Below are positions 39,775-48,407 of a DNA stretch of 64,000 nt, piece after piece. Source of the DNA: an uncultured Carnobacteriaceae bacterium (GTDB taxonomy: Bacteria; Bacillota; Bacilli; Lactobacillales; Aerococcaceae); assembly GCA_938039195.1 (NCBI GenBank), contig CALHVK010000115.1, positions 1 to 64,000 on the forward strand, written 5' to 3'. Position 1 is the first letter of the stretch. The number at the start of each line of letters is the position of its first letter. Below the pieces are notes generated by a model that was not told the DNA's origin, did no database searches, and was given only the letters and a program-made list of their open reading frames with translations. A program made the position numbers and the translations under genes.

Positions 39775-40897
39775 ATGGAAATTAGTGAAATTAGAAATGC
39801 GCTTGAGGCCATGAATGAACAAATCATCAGTTATAGGAGGTCTCTTTGACTTAGATCGCTTAGAAGAAGATATCGCAGCCTATGAGCAAGAGATGTCTGA
39901 ACCATCATTTTGGGATGATAGCGAAAAAGCGAACCAAGTCATTCAAAAGAATAATGAATTAAAGTCAATTTATGATACTTTCCATAAAATGGAATTAGCG
40001 CATGAAGAGACGGGTTTGTTATTTGAAATGTATAAAGAAGAGCCAGATGAAGAAGTTCATGCGGAAATCGTTGAAGCGATTCGCTCTCTTGAGAAGGACT
40101 TGCAACAGTACGAATTAAGTATGTTACTGAACGGTCCACATGATAAGAACAGTGCCATCTTAGAAATCCATCCAGGTGCGGGTGGTACGGAATCGCAAGA
40201 CTGGGGAAGTATGCTTCTTCGTATGTATATGCGTTGGGCTGAAAAACATGGCTACCGTGTTGAAACAGTGGACTATCAAGATGGGGATGAAGCAGGGATT
40301 AAATCTGTAACCTTGTCGATTGAGGGGTTAAATGCTTATGGGTACTTACGCTCTGAAAAAGGGGTGCATCGTCTCGTTCGTATTTCGCCGTTTGATGCAG
40401 CTGGGAAACGTCATACATCATTCTGTTCGGTGGATGTCGTTCCGCAAATGGACGGAGATATTGATATTGAAATTAATCCAGATGACTTAAAAGTGGATGT
40501 GTACCGTGCAAGTGGTGCTGGTGGACAACATATTAATAAGACATCTTCTGCGGTTCGTATTACGCATATTCCAACGGGAATCGTGACGCAGAGTCAGGCG
40601 CAACGTTCTCAATTTAAAAACAGAGACCAAGCGATGGCGATGTTGAAGGCGAAATTATTCCAATTAGAAGAAGAAAAGAAAGCTGCCGAACTAGCAGCCA
40701 TTCGTGGAGAGCAAAAGGATATCGCCTGGGGTTCTCAAATTCGTAACTATGTGTTCCATCCTTATTCAATGGTAAAAGATTTACGTTCTGGATATGAGAC
40801 AGGAAATATTGGTGCGGTCATGGATGGAGATTTGGATCCGTTTATGGATGCGTACTTGAAATGGACGCTTGAGGGAACGAAAGCAACTGAAGAATAA
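39775..40897 (+). CDS. prfB: Peptide chain release factor 2, with programmed +1 frameshift
   Basis: RF2 recognises UAA and UGA. The gene begins at ATG 39775 ([17 protein letters not shown]), reads 24 codons to CTT and meets an in-frame TGA at 39847-39849. An internal AGGAGG (39835-39840) lies three bases before CTT TGA C, the classic slippery site; ribosomes shift +1 and go on with GAC at 39848 to 40897. The full product has about 373 residues. The GGQ motif is in [16 protein letters not shown] and the SPF stop-recognition motif in [14 protein letters not shown]. Low RF2 favours the shift, so the gene controls itself. Confidence 0.95.
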
Positions 40898-40905
40898 TAG
40901 TAGAT

Positions 40906-40932
40906 AAACACCTAGTGAGAGCTGGGTGTTTT
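40906..40932 (+). terminator. prfB terminator
   Basis: AAACACCTAG (40906-40915) pairs with CTGGGTGTTT (40922-40931) apart from one G-T pair, followed by a short T-run. It follows the prfB stop. Confidence 0.65.
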
Positions 40933-41056
40933 ACTGTTGCGAGGCAAATTGTTTTAAGTTCGTTTTAATTAACTGTATTATTATTGGGTGAATCTTCCGT
41001 ATAAGTTTAGGGGCAACCTTCAGTGCTTTAAAATATATCCAACCCTGTTTGCGCAT
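40931..41056 (-). other. Short unidentified ORF (41 codons)
   Basis: A minus-strand frame from ATG 41056 to TAA 40931 encodes a basic, isoleucine-rich peptide beginning MRKQGWIYFKAL. No ribosome binding site is seen and I do not recognise it. It may be a chance frame or the remnant of a larger gene. It lies in the 534-base gap between prfB and ftsE. Confidence 0.15.
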
Positions 41057-41146
41057 AGAGTATGACACAGTGGTTTATTGACTTTCTTGAGGATGAGTTA
41101 ATACTGCTAAAACAGAGTAGAGTATTGTCTTAAAGGTACGAATTAT

Positions 41147-41330
41147 GATACGAGTAGCAATGCCCACACCCAAATCCTTCGCACTATGAAGGATTTCTCT
41201 CGTATCCTGAGTAGTTGAACTCGGAAAAGCAGAAACGGCGTCCACTTCCCGGAGTCGTCCGCAGAACGTTTCACGTTCTTTACGTCGCTCCGGTCCAGTG
41301 GTCTGTTTCTAACCGCTTTTCCTCGTATCC
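41147..41330. repeat. Long two-hairpin inverted-repeat element upstream of ftsE
   Basis: First hairpin: GATACGAG (41147-41154) pairs with CTCGTATC (41199-41206) around an inner stem AAATCCTTC/GAAGGATTT (41172-41180 with 41188-41196). Second hairpin, about 100 bases: GGAAAAGC (41223-41230), AGAAAC, CCACT, CCGGAG and AGAACGT (41263-41269) pair in order with ACGTTCT (41273-41279), CTCCGG, AGTGG, GTTTCT and GCTTTTCC (41315-41322) around a TTC loop. CTCGTATCC occurs twice (41199-41207 and 41322-41330), so the left arm could pair with either. It is richer in GC than its surroundings and holds no gene. Confidence 0.75.
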
Positions 41331-41379
41331 TTAATTTAATATTTCTGTAATCTTATGTGAAGGGGTTGTAATATTCGGG

Positions 41380-41388
41380 TGCTATAAT
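41380..41388 (+). promoter_or_regulatory. Extended -10 promoter for ftsEX
   Basis: TGCTATAAT is a perfect extended -10, 43 bases before the ftsE ATG. The -35 region is G-rich and poor. Confidence 0.65.
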
Positions 41389-41431
41389 AGGGAGGATTAA
41401 AATATCGAAGGATTAGAAAGCTGGTGAGTTT

Positions 41432-42118
41432 ATGATTGAAATGATGAATGTAACTAAGAAATATAATAAAGGGATCACTGCTATTAATAATTTATCTATC
41501 CAAATTAAGGATGGAGAGTTCGTTTATGTAGTAGGACCTTCTGGTGCAGGTAAATCAACTTTCATTAAAATGATGTATCGCGAAGAAAAAGCGACTAAAG
41601 GTAGAATTCGTGTAGGTAAATATGATTTGATGAAAATTAAAGATCGTCAAATTCCGTTCCTACGCCGTTATGTAGGAGTTGTCTTCCAAGACTTTAAACT
41701 TTTACAAAATAAAACAGTATACGAAAATGTAGCATATGCGATGGAGGTAATTGAAAAATCACCTCGTGAAATCAAACGCCGTGTACAAGAGGTTTTAGAG
41801 TTAGTAAACCTAAAACACCGTATTGATAATTTCCCAAATGAATTATCTGGTGGGGAACAACAACGTGTAGCGATTGCCCGTGCAATCGTAAATACACCTG
41901 GTATCCTGATTGCCGATGAGCCAACAGGGAACCTTGACCCAGATACTTCTATGGAAATCATGGATATCCTTGAGCGTATCAATGAACAAGGAACAACAAT
42001 CGTAATGGCAACACACAATAGCCAAATCGTTAACGAGAAAAAGCATCGTGTAATTGCGATTGAGAATGGTCAAATTGTACGTGACCAAGAACAGGGGGAA
42101 TACGGATATGAAGATTAG
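41432..42118 (+). CDS. ftsE: FtsE, cell-division ABC ATPase
   Basis: FtsE with FtsX activates peptidoglycan hydrolases (PcsB/CwlO type) at the division site or side wall. The 228-residue protein has Walker A GPSGAGKST, signature LSGGEQQR, Walker B ILIADEPTGNLDP and the switch histidine in ATHNSQ. It overlaps ftsX by 11 bases. Confidence 0.96.
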   Translation: MIEMMNVTKKYNKGITAINNLSIQIKDGEFVYVVGPSGAGKSTFIKMMYREEKATKGRIRVGKYDLMKIKDRQIPFLRRYVGVVFQDFKLLQNKTVYENVAYAMEVIEKSPREIKRRVQEVLELVNLKHRIDNFPNELSGGEQQRVAIARAIVNTPGILIADEPTGNLDPDTSMEIMDILERINEQGTTIVMATHNSQIVNEKKHRVIAIENGQIVRDQEQGEYGYED

Positions 42119-42995
42119 AACGATGGGTCGTCATATACGTGACGCCTTCAAGAGTCTTTTCAGAAATGGATTGATGACATTTGGTGCTGTTTCTGCAGTT
42201 TCAATGATCTTATTAATCGTTGGGGTGTTCGTATCACTACTATTCAACGTTAATAAAATCGGTTCAGATATTGAAAATGACGTAAACGTACGTGTGTTTA
42301 TTGATTTGGCAGCTGACCAAACAAAAACAGATGAATTAGAAGCAAAAATTAAAGCCTTAGATGGCGTTGAGTCTGTTACTTTCCGTTCTAAAGACGAAGA
42401 GTTAGAAGACGTAACAAAGAACTTTGGGGAAGAGTTATCATTATTTAAAAATGATGCAAACCCACTTCGTAATGCGTTCGATGTAAAAGCAGTGGAACCA
42501 CAAAAAACAAGTACTATTGCAAAAGCAATCGAAGGTATGGATTACGTAGCACGTGTTCGTTACGGGGAAGCTCGTGCGGACAACTTATTCCGTATTATTG
42601 CAACAGCGCGTAATATCGGTGCAGTTGTGATTTTAGGACTATTAGCATTAGCGATGTTCTTAATTTCAAATACCATTCGTGCAACGATTTACGCACGTAG
42701 AACAGAAATTCAAATCATGCGTCTTGTAGGGGCGACAAAAGCTTACATTCGTTGGCCATTCTTCTTAGAAGGCGGTATGATTGGATTAATCGGTTCAATT
42801 ATTCCAATTGGATTAGTATGGTCAGTATACCTATGGGTGTATAAAGGTGGTTCAGATTTCTTCTCTGGGTCAAGCTTTAGCCTACTCGATCCAAATCCAT
42901 TCTTGATTTATGTATCAGCAGGAATGGTTGCCATCGGTGTTCTTATCGGTGCGTTTGGTTCAGTTCTTTCAATGAGAAAGTTCTTGAAAAAATAG
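42108..42995 (+). CDS. ftsX: FtsX, cell-division ABC permease
   Basis: The 295-residue permease has an N-terminal helix (about 22-44), an extracellular loop (about 50-165) that contacts a hydrolase, and three further helices. The start ATG at 42108 lies inside the ftsE end, with a GGGGG ribosome binding site upstream; an upstream GTG-like extension would be wholly within ftsE and is rejected. Confidence 0.94.
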   Translation: MKIRTMGRHIRDAFKSLFRNGLMTFGAVSAVSMILLIVGVFVSLLFNVNKIGSDIENDVNVRVFIDLAADQTKTDELEAKIKALDGVESVTFRSKDEELEDVTKNFGEELSLFKNDANPLRNAFDVKAVEPQKTSTIAKAIEGMDYVARVRYGEARADNLFRIIATARNIGAVVILGLLALAMFLISNTIRATIYARRTEIQIMRLVGATKAYIRWPFFLEGGMIGLIGSIIPIGLVWSVYLWVYKGGSDFFSGSSFSLLDPNPFLIYVSAGMVAIGVLIGAFGSVLSMRKFLKK

Positions 42996-43009
42996 TTAAA
43001 AATAGCAGG

Positions 43010-43041
43010 AGGAGTGCCGCTGTGCGCTCCTTCTTTTTTTG
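43010..43041 (+). terminator. ftsEX terminator
   Basis: GGAGTGC pairs with GCGCTCC (one G-T pair) around CGCTGT, followed by TTCTTTTTTTG, 14 bases after the ftsX stop. Confidence 0.8.
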
Positions 43042-43063
43042 TTAAAGACAATATGCATAAAAG

Positions 43064-43093
43064 TTATAACGAGTTCTGAAAAACAGGTATAAT
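43064..43093 (+). promoter_or_regulatory. metQNI promoter
   Basis: TTATAA (43064-43069) and TATAAT (43088-43093) are 18 bases apart. The transcript would enter the T-box leader about 75 bases later. Confidence 0.5.
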
Positions 43094-43164
43094 CAAATAA
43101 CGAGTTTCGTATTGACTCAGAATAGGGCCATCGTTTATAGTAATTTCATCAGATAAAACAATGC

Positions 43165-43416
43165 AATGAACAGATAAGTAAATAAAGAAGAACGTTAAAG
43201 AGAATCCGGTTGGTGGGAAAGGATACGGGGCAATTTATTGAAAATGGTCTGGGAGCAACAAAGGTGATGAAGCTTTTGCGATTTGTACTCGATAACGTAC
43301 AAGGGTATCTTGCACCATGCAACGTACTTTTGGAGCGGTAAACTGTGAGGTTTATCGGAATTAGAGTGGTAACGCGAAAACTTCGCCTCTAGTGTGTAGA
43401 GGGGAAGCTTTTTTTA
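43165..43416 (+). promoter_or_regulatory. T-box leader, probably methionine-specific
   Basis: T-box leaders sense uncharged tRNA and control read-through of a terminator. The T-box sequence AGAGTGGTAACGCG is at 43363-43376; its UGGU can pair with the ACCA end of a tRNA. The terminator CTTCGCCTCTA/TAGAGGGGAAG (43381-43407) is followed by a run of Ts. In Stem I the specifier position after TTGAAA reads ATG (43244-43246), a methionine codon, which agrees with the downstream metQNI genes. The specifier assignment rests on alignment by eye. Confidence 0.85.
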
Positions 43417-43522
43417 TGGCCCAAACCAAAATGGACAGAGCAACCATCTGTTGGAAATCACGAAGCGCGCATGTGGTTTTCAAACAAAGAACAATCATTT
43501 AACTAAAAAGGGGATTTATAAC

Positions 43523-44383
43523 ATGAAATTATCTAAATTATTCAAAGCAACAACATTCGGAGTTTTAGCAACAGCATTAGTAGCTTGTGGAAACAACTCA
43601 GCAAAATCAGAAAACACAACAGAAGCAGCAAAAGCAGCAAAAGCAGAAGATAAAACTATTACAGTAGTAGCTTCACCAGCACCTCACGCTGAAATTTTAG
43701 AAGCAGCTAAACCAATCTTAGAAAAAGAAGGGTACAAATTAGAAATCAACATCGTAAATGACTACGTAACACCAAACAACATCGTTTACGGAGGAGATGC
43801 AGATGCAAACTACTTCCAACACACTCCATATCTTGATAAATTCAACAAAGAACACAATCAAGATTTAGTTTCTGTAGGGAACGTTCATATTGAACCAATG
43901 GCTATTTACTCTAAGAAATATAAATCATTAAAAGAATTACCAGATAACGCAGTGGTATATGCTTCAACAAACCCTGCTGAAGTAGGTCGTTTCTTAAGCT
44001 TCTTCACAAAAGCTGGATTAATTAAATTAAAAGATGGCGTGGATCCAGTCACTGCTGGCTTAAGCGACATTGCTGAAAATCCAAAGAACATCCAAATCAA
44101 AACAGAAATCGCACCTGAATTGTTAGTATCAACTTACAACAACAATGAAGGCGATGCTGTTATCATCAACTCAAACTTCGCAATCGATGCTAAACTTTCA
44201 CCAGTAAAAGATTCAATCGCTTTAGAAGACGAAAGCTCACCATACGCTAACTTAGTCGCAGTAAAACCTGCTGACAAAGACAGCGCTAAAATCAAAGCGT
44301 TAATTAAAGCATTACAAAGTGATGAAATTCGTAAATTTATTAGCGAAAAATATACAGATGGTTCTGTAGTTCCTGCGAAATAA
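43523..44383 (+). CDS. metQ: Methionine-binding lipoprotein MetQ
   Basis: MetQ captures methionine outside the membrane for the MetNI importer. The 286-residue protein has a signal peptide with lipobox LVAC, and the NLPA-family core (ASPAPHAEILE, DYVTPN, DANYFQHTPYLD). An ATG at 43451 would give an untypical leader before the signal peptide, so 43523, with AAAAGGGGAT upstream, is chosen. Transcription is controlled by the T-box leader. Confidence 0.95.
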   Translation: MKLSKLFKATTFGVLATALVACGNNSAKSENTTEAAKAAKAEDKTITVVASPAPHAEILEAAKPILEKEGYKLEINIVNDYVTPNNIVYGGDADANYFQHTPYLDKFNKEHNQDLVSVGNVHIEPMAIYSKKYKSLKELPDNAVVYASTNPAEVGRFLSFFTKAGLIKLKDGVDPVTAGLSDIAENPKNIQIKTEIAPELLVSTYNNNEGDAVIINSNFAIDAKLSPVKDSIALEDESSPYANLVAVKPADKDSAKIKALIKALQSDEIRKFISEKYTDGSVVPAK

Positions 44384-44408
44384 TAGAGAAAATTAAAGAG
44401 AAACACGA

Positions 44409-44452
44409 GGAGTGGAAAGTCCTAAAGCCAAGCGCATTGGACTTTTCGCTCC
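44409..44452 (+). terminator. Hairpin between metQ and metN
   Basis: GGAGTGGAAAGTCC (44409-44422) pairs with GGACTTTTCGCTCC (44439-44452) with one mismatch or wobble. The tail ATTTTG is short. It may stabilise the metQ mRNA or reduce transcription of metNI, since binding proteins are needed in excess. Confidence 0.55.
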
Positions 44453-44479
44453 ATTTTGACAATTATAAGGAGTGAAAGA

Positions 44480-45505
44480 ATGATTCGAGTAGAGAACGTG
44501 TCCAAAACGTATACGGGAAAACAAGGCACGGTTGAAGCTGTAAAAGATGTCTCGTTAGAGATTGGTGTTGGCGAAATTTTTGGGATTATCGGTTTTTCAG
44601 GAGCTGGGAAGAGTACGTTAATTCGTTTATTAAATGGATTAGAGACAGTGACAAGTGGTCATATTTATATTTATGGAAAAGATATTACAACTTTAAAACG
44701 GAAAGAGTTATTAAAAGAACGCCAAAAAATTGCGATGATTTTCCAGCATTTCAATCTTTTATGGTCGAGAACAGTCGAAGAAAACATTGCTTTTTCACTT
44801 GAAATTGCGGGTGTTCCAAAAGCTAAGCGTAAAGCGAAGGTAGCCGAATTAATTGATTTAGTGGGGTTGACAGGGCGTGAAAAATCTTATCCATCACAAC
44901 TTTCTGGAGGACAAAAGCAAAGAGTAGGGATTGCCCGTGCCTTAGCTAACGATCCAGAAGTCCTTTTATGTGATGAGGCAACGAGTGCACTTGACCCTAA
45001 GACGACAAAAGATATCTTGAAGCTATTAGTAGAAATCAACCAAGAACTAGGGTTAACGATTGTGTTAATTACGCATGAAATGCATGTCGTTCGTCAAATT
45101 TGCCACCGTGTTGCCGTGATGGAAGAAGGACGAGTAGTGGAAAGCGGAGAAGTAATTGAAGTCTTCAAAAATCCACAACAACCAATTACAAAACAATTCG
45201 TGGGAGAAGAACGTGTGGATGATGAAATCGATGAGGTATTCCATCACCTTTCAACATTCCTACGACCAGGTATAGCGGTTCGTATTCAGTATTTAGGTGA
45301 CCGTACCGGAGACGCTGTATTATCTGAAGCGATTCGAAAATTGGATGCAACGGTATCGATTTTACAAGCGAAGGTAAATATTACGCAAAAAGGGATATTA
45401 GGAAGCATGATTATTTTGATTGAGGAAGAATCTTCAAAAGCAGAAGAAGTCATCGAATATCTTAAACAAGCAGAAATTATCGTGGAGGTGTTAGAGCATG
45501 TTTAA
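44480..45505 (+). CDS. metN: Methionine importer ATPase MetN
   Basis: The 341-residue ATPase has Walker A GFSGAGKST, signature LSGGQKQR, Walker B VLLCDEATSALDP, and a C-terminal NIL/ACT-like domain (about 265-341) that binds methionine and gives feedback inhibition. The ATG at 44480 has AAGGAGTG upstream. It overlaps metI by eight bases. Confidence 0.94.
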   Translation: MIRVENVSKTYTGKQGTVEAVKDVSLEIGVGEIFGIIGFSGAGKSTLIRLLNGLETVTSGHIYIYGKDITTLKRKELLKERQKIAMIFQHFNLLWSRTVEENIAFSLEIAGVPKAKRKAKVAELIDLVGLTGREKSYPSQLSGGQKQRVGIARALANDPEVLLCDEATSALDPKTTKDILKLLVEINQELGLTIVLITHEMHVVRQICHRVAVMEEGRVVESGEVIEVFKNPQQPITKQFVGEERVDDEIDEVFHHLSTFLRPGIAVRIQYLGDRTGDAVLSEAIRKLDATVSILQAKVNITQKGILGSMIILIEEESSKAEEVIEYLKQAEIIVEVLEHV

Positions 45506-46211
45506 TCTATTTTTAGCATCAGCAAGCCTAGATGAACTTTTCAGAGAAATGTTTTCGTTCGAGAATGTTGTATGGCCTGATGTCATTAAAGCTATTAATG
45601 AAACTCTCTATATGACCTTCATTCCAACGTTCTATGTATTTGTCATTGGATTAATTTTAGGACTCCTTCTTTTCTTAACAGGAAAGGGACGCAGTCTTGA
45701 AAATACATGGGTTCATCTGATTTTAGGTGGAATCATTAATATTTTCCGTGCGATTCCATTTATCATTTTACTGACACTATTGATGCCTTTTACAAAAGCG
45801 ATTATGTCAACGATTGTAGGGCCTAAAGGGGCAATCCCAACATTGATCATCAGTGCAGCGCCATTTTACGCGCGTCTAGTGGATATCGCGTTAAATGAAA
45901 TCCCGTCAGGAGTCATTGAAGCAGCAGAATCAATGGGGGCAAATACTCGCCAAATCATTACAAAAGTGCTGATTCCAGAATCACTTCCAGCACTTGTATC
46001 AGGGATTACCGTAACTGCAATCGCGTTAATCGGTTCTACAGCAGTAGCCGGTGTTATCGGTGCGGGAGGATTAGGAAACTTAGCTTACCTCATTGGTTAT
46101 ACACGAAACAAAGTAGATATCATCTTTGTCGCTACAGTAGCCATCCTTATTTTGGTATTTATTATCCAAATTATTGGGGATAAAGCAGCAAAGATGATAG
46201 ATAAGCGATAG
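45498..46211 (+). CDS. metI: Methionine importer permease MetI
   Basis: The 237-residue protein has about five membrane helices and the EAA-loop IEAAESMGANTRQIITKVLIPE that contacts MetN. It is the last gene of metQNI. Confidence 0.94.
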   Translation: MFNLFLASASLDELFREMFSFENVVWPDVIKAINETLYMTFIPTFYVFVIGLILGLLLFLTGKGRSLENTWVHLILGGIINIFRAIPFIILLTLLMPFTKAIMSTIVGPKGAIPTLIISAAPFYARLVDIALNEIPSGVIEAAESMGANTRQIITKVLIPESLPALVSGITVTAIALIGSTAVAGVIGAGGLGNLAYLIGYTRNKVDIIFVATVAILILVFIIQIIGDKAAKMIDKR

Positions 46212-46244
46212 TTTCTTTATCTTCCATATTAAATTATGTAAAAT

Positions 46245-46276
46245 AGCAATAGACTTTATCGGTCTATTGCTTATTT
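46245..46276 (+). terminator. metQNI terminator
   Basis: A ten-bp stem AGCAATAGAC/GTCTATTGCT (46245-46254 with 46262-46271) is followed by TATTTTATT. The ribosome binding site of the next gene starts about ten bases later. Confidence 0.75.
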
Positions 46277-46293
46277 TATTGGAGTGTGATTGG

Positions 46294-46635
46294 ATGTCAG
46301 GATTAACCGTAAGACGATATGAAGAGTATTTAGCAGATGTCTATAAGAATCGAAAATCTGACCAGGGGCTCTTTATTAAATTAGTCGAAGAAATTGGAGA
46401 AGTTGCAGAGCAAATTAGTATTCGTGACGGTAGAAAAGATGGGAATGCTGAGGAAGTACCAAATGAACTCGCCAAAGAACTAGCAGATGTCATCCATTAC
46501 ACTATTGCGATTGCCGCTGTAAACGACATTGATTTAGAAAAAGTCATCTTGGATAAAGATTTAAGTGCTGCAATTAAATATAACCATAAAACAAACTTAG
46601 TAGAGTTTCTTCAAAAGACAGCAAAATACGACTAG
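46294..46635 (+). CDS. MazG-like nucleotide pyrophosphohydrolase
   Basis: The 113-residue protein has the all-alpha NTP pyrophosphohydrolase motifs: EEIGEVAEQ in the first helix pair and ELAKELADVIHY in the second, which bind magnesium. Family members hydrolyse (d)NTPs, often non-canonical ones, or small nucleotide derivatives. The ATG at 46294 follows GGAGTG. It is a single gene between metI and the proS leader. Confidence 0.82.
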   Translation: MSGLTVRRYEEYLADVYKNRKSDQGLFIKLVEEIGEVAEQISIRDGRKDGNAEEVPNELAKELADVIHYTIAIAAVNDIDLEKVILDKDLSAAIKYNHKTNLVEFLQKTAKYD

Positions 46636-46653
46636 TTTACAGCAAGAAAACAC

Positions 46654-46892
46654 TTGCTTTCCACCCTTGTTTAGAGTACGATAGGACATGGAAAAGTAAG
46701 TGAAATGATGGGTACAGAAAGTTCTGATTGCTGAGAAAGAACCCCCGCTCTTTAACTGAACCTACCAAATAGGTGATTATGAAAATAATCCGGTGAAATC
46801 ATCGTTATCAATGTTAAAGAGACATTTACAACGTAAGTGTAATTAAGGTGGTACCGCGAGTCATTCGTCCTTTTTAGGGGAGTGGCTTTTTT
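46654..46892 (+). promoter_or_regulatory. proS promoter and proline T-box leader
   Basis: A promoter TTGCTT (46654-46659), 17 bases, TACGAT (46677-46682) leads into a T-box leader. The T-box AAGGTGGTACCGCG is at 46845-46858 and the terminator from 46859 to about 46887 ends in a T-run. The likely specifier is CCT (46761-46763) after CTGAA, a proline codon, which agrees with proS downstream. The UGGU of the T-box fits the ACCA end of tRNA-Pro. Confidence 0.88.
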
Positions 46893-46924
46893 TATTTCAC
46901 AAAAAACGAAAAGGAGTCAAGCAG

Positions 46925-48373
46925 ATGGCAGAAAAAACAAACTTACAAAGAGAAGATTTCTCTAAATGGTATATTCAAACCATTCAAAAAGCAGATTTAA
47001 TGGACTATTCACCAGTGCGTGGATGTATGATTTTCAAACCAGACGGATATGAAATCTGGGAACATATTCAAGAGGAGTTTAACCGTCGTTTCAAAGAAGA
47101 AGGCATTCGTAATGCGTACTTCCCAATGTTAATTCCAGAAAGTTTCTTCACTAAAGAAGCAGACCATATTGAAGGATTCGCTCCTGAATTACCATGGGTA
47201 ACAGAAGCAGCTGGAGAAAAATTAGAAGAACGTTTAGCGCTTCGTCCAACAAGTGAAACAATGATTGGGACAGCTTTCTCTAACTGGATCAATTCATACC
47301 GTGATTTACCATACGAAGTAAACCAATGGGCGAACGTATTCCGTTGGGAAAAGAAAACTTTACCATTTTTACGTACTTCAGAATTCTTATGGCAAGAAGG
47401 ACATACAGCACATGCAGATGAAGAAGATGCACGTCGCCGTACAATGAAAATGCTAGAGATTTATAAAGAAGTCGTAGAAGGCGTATTAGCAGTGCCAGTT
47501 TACGAAGGTCAAAAAACTCCATCAGAACGTTTCGCAGGTGCGGTAGACACTTACTCAATCGAAGCGATGATGAAAGATGGGAAAGCTGTTCAAGCGGGAA
47601 CTTCTCACTACATGGGAACAAAATTCGCTGAAGCCTTTGACATTAAATATTTAACAAAAGAAAACGAACACGTACATGCGCATACAACTTCTTGGGGAGT
47701 ATCCACTCGTTTAATCGGTTCATTAATCATGACTCACGGTGACGAACAAGGATTAGTATTACCTCCAAAAGTAGCTCCAACACAAGTAGTCTTAATTCCA
47801 GTTGGACCATGGAAGAAAAATCCAGCAATCTTAGAAAAATTAGAAGAGCTTCAAAAAGAATTGAAAGCAGCTGGATTACGCGTGAAGATTGACGACACTG
47901 ACAACTCACCAGGATTCAAATTCAATGAGTGGGAATTACGTGGTGTTCCAATGCGTATCGAATGCGGACCTCGCGACTTAGAAAACAATCAAGTGATGAC
48001 AAAAATGCGTGACTTAGACGAAAAAGTAGCGGTAGGATTCGATGGTTTAGTAGATACAATCTTAGCGGAATTAGATAAAATGCAAGGCCGTCTGTTAGAA
48101 ACAGCTCGTAAGATGCGTGCTTCTAACGAATATACAAACATTGATACTTTAGATGAGTTGAAAGCTCATATCGAAGCAAAACGCGAAGCTGGCGAAGTAC
48201 CTGGTTGGGTATTAGTTGGTTGGGATGGAACAGAAGAAAGTGAAGCGAAAATCAAAGAAGAAACAGGCTTCACAACTCGAAATATTCCATTTAACGCTCC
48301 AGTGAAAAAAGAAAAATGTATCGTAACAGGTAAACCAGCCACTCATACGGTTTGGATTGCTCGTGCATATTAA
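46925..48373 (+). CDS. proS: Prolyl-tRNA synthetase, archaeal/eukaryote-type
   Basis: It charges tRNA-Pro. The 482-residue protein is the short archaeal-like form (begins with REDFSKWYIQTIQKADL, class II motifs LRPTSET and FRWEKKTLPFLRTSEF, and a C-terminal zinc-type domain that ends in Tyr). It lacks the large editing insertion of the bacterial form of about 570-600 residues that most Lactobacillales use. A proline T-box leader controls it. Confidence 0.95.
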   Translation: MAEKTNLQREDFSKWYIQTIQKADLMDYSPVRGCMIFKPDGYEIWEHIQEEFNRRFKEEGIRNAYFPMLIPESFFTKEADHIEGFAPELPWVTEAAGEKLEERLALRPTSETMIGTAFSNWINSYRDLPYEVNQWANVFRWEKKTLPFLRTSEFLWQEGHTAHADEEDARRRTMKMLEIYKEVVEGVLAVPVYEGQKTPSERFAGAVDTYSIEAMMKDGKAVQAGTSHYMGTKFAEAFDIKYLTKENEHVHAHTTSWGVSTRLIGSLIMTHGDEQGLVLPPKVAPTQVVLIPVGPWKKNPAILEKLEELQKELKAAGLRVKIDDTDNSPGFKFNEWELRGVPMRIECGPRDLENNQVMTKMRDLDEKVAVGFDGLVDTILAELDKMQGRLLETARKMRASNEYTNIDTLDELKAHIEAKREAGEVPGWVLVGWDGTEESEAKIKEETGFTTRNIPFNAPVKKEKCIVTGKPATHTVWIARAY

Positions 48374-48407
48374 TCGATTAGGAACTAGTTGGTAGGAGGA
48401 CAAGATT

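Noticed and set aside
39815..39847. prfB starting at an internal ATG in the final frame
   Set aside because: The upstream ORF with AGGAGG and CTT TGA C shows the standard RF2 frameshift.
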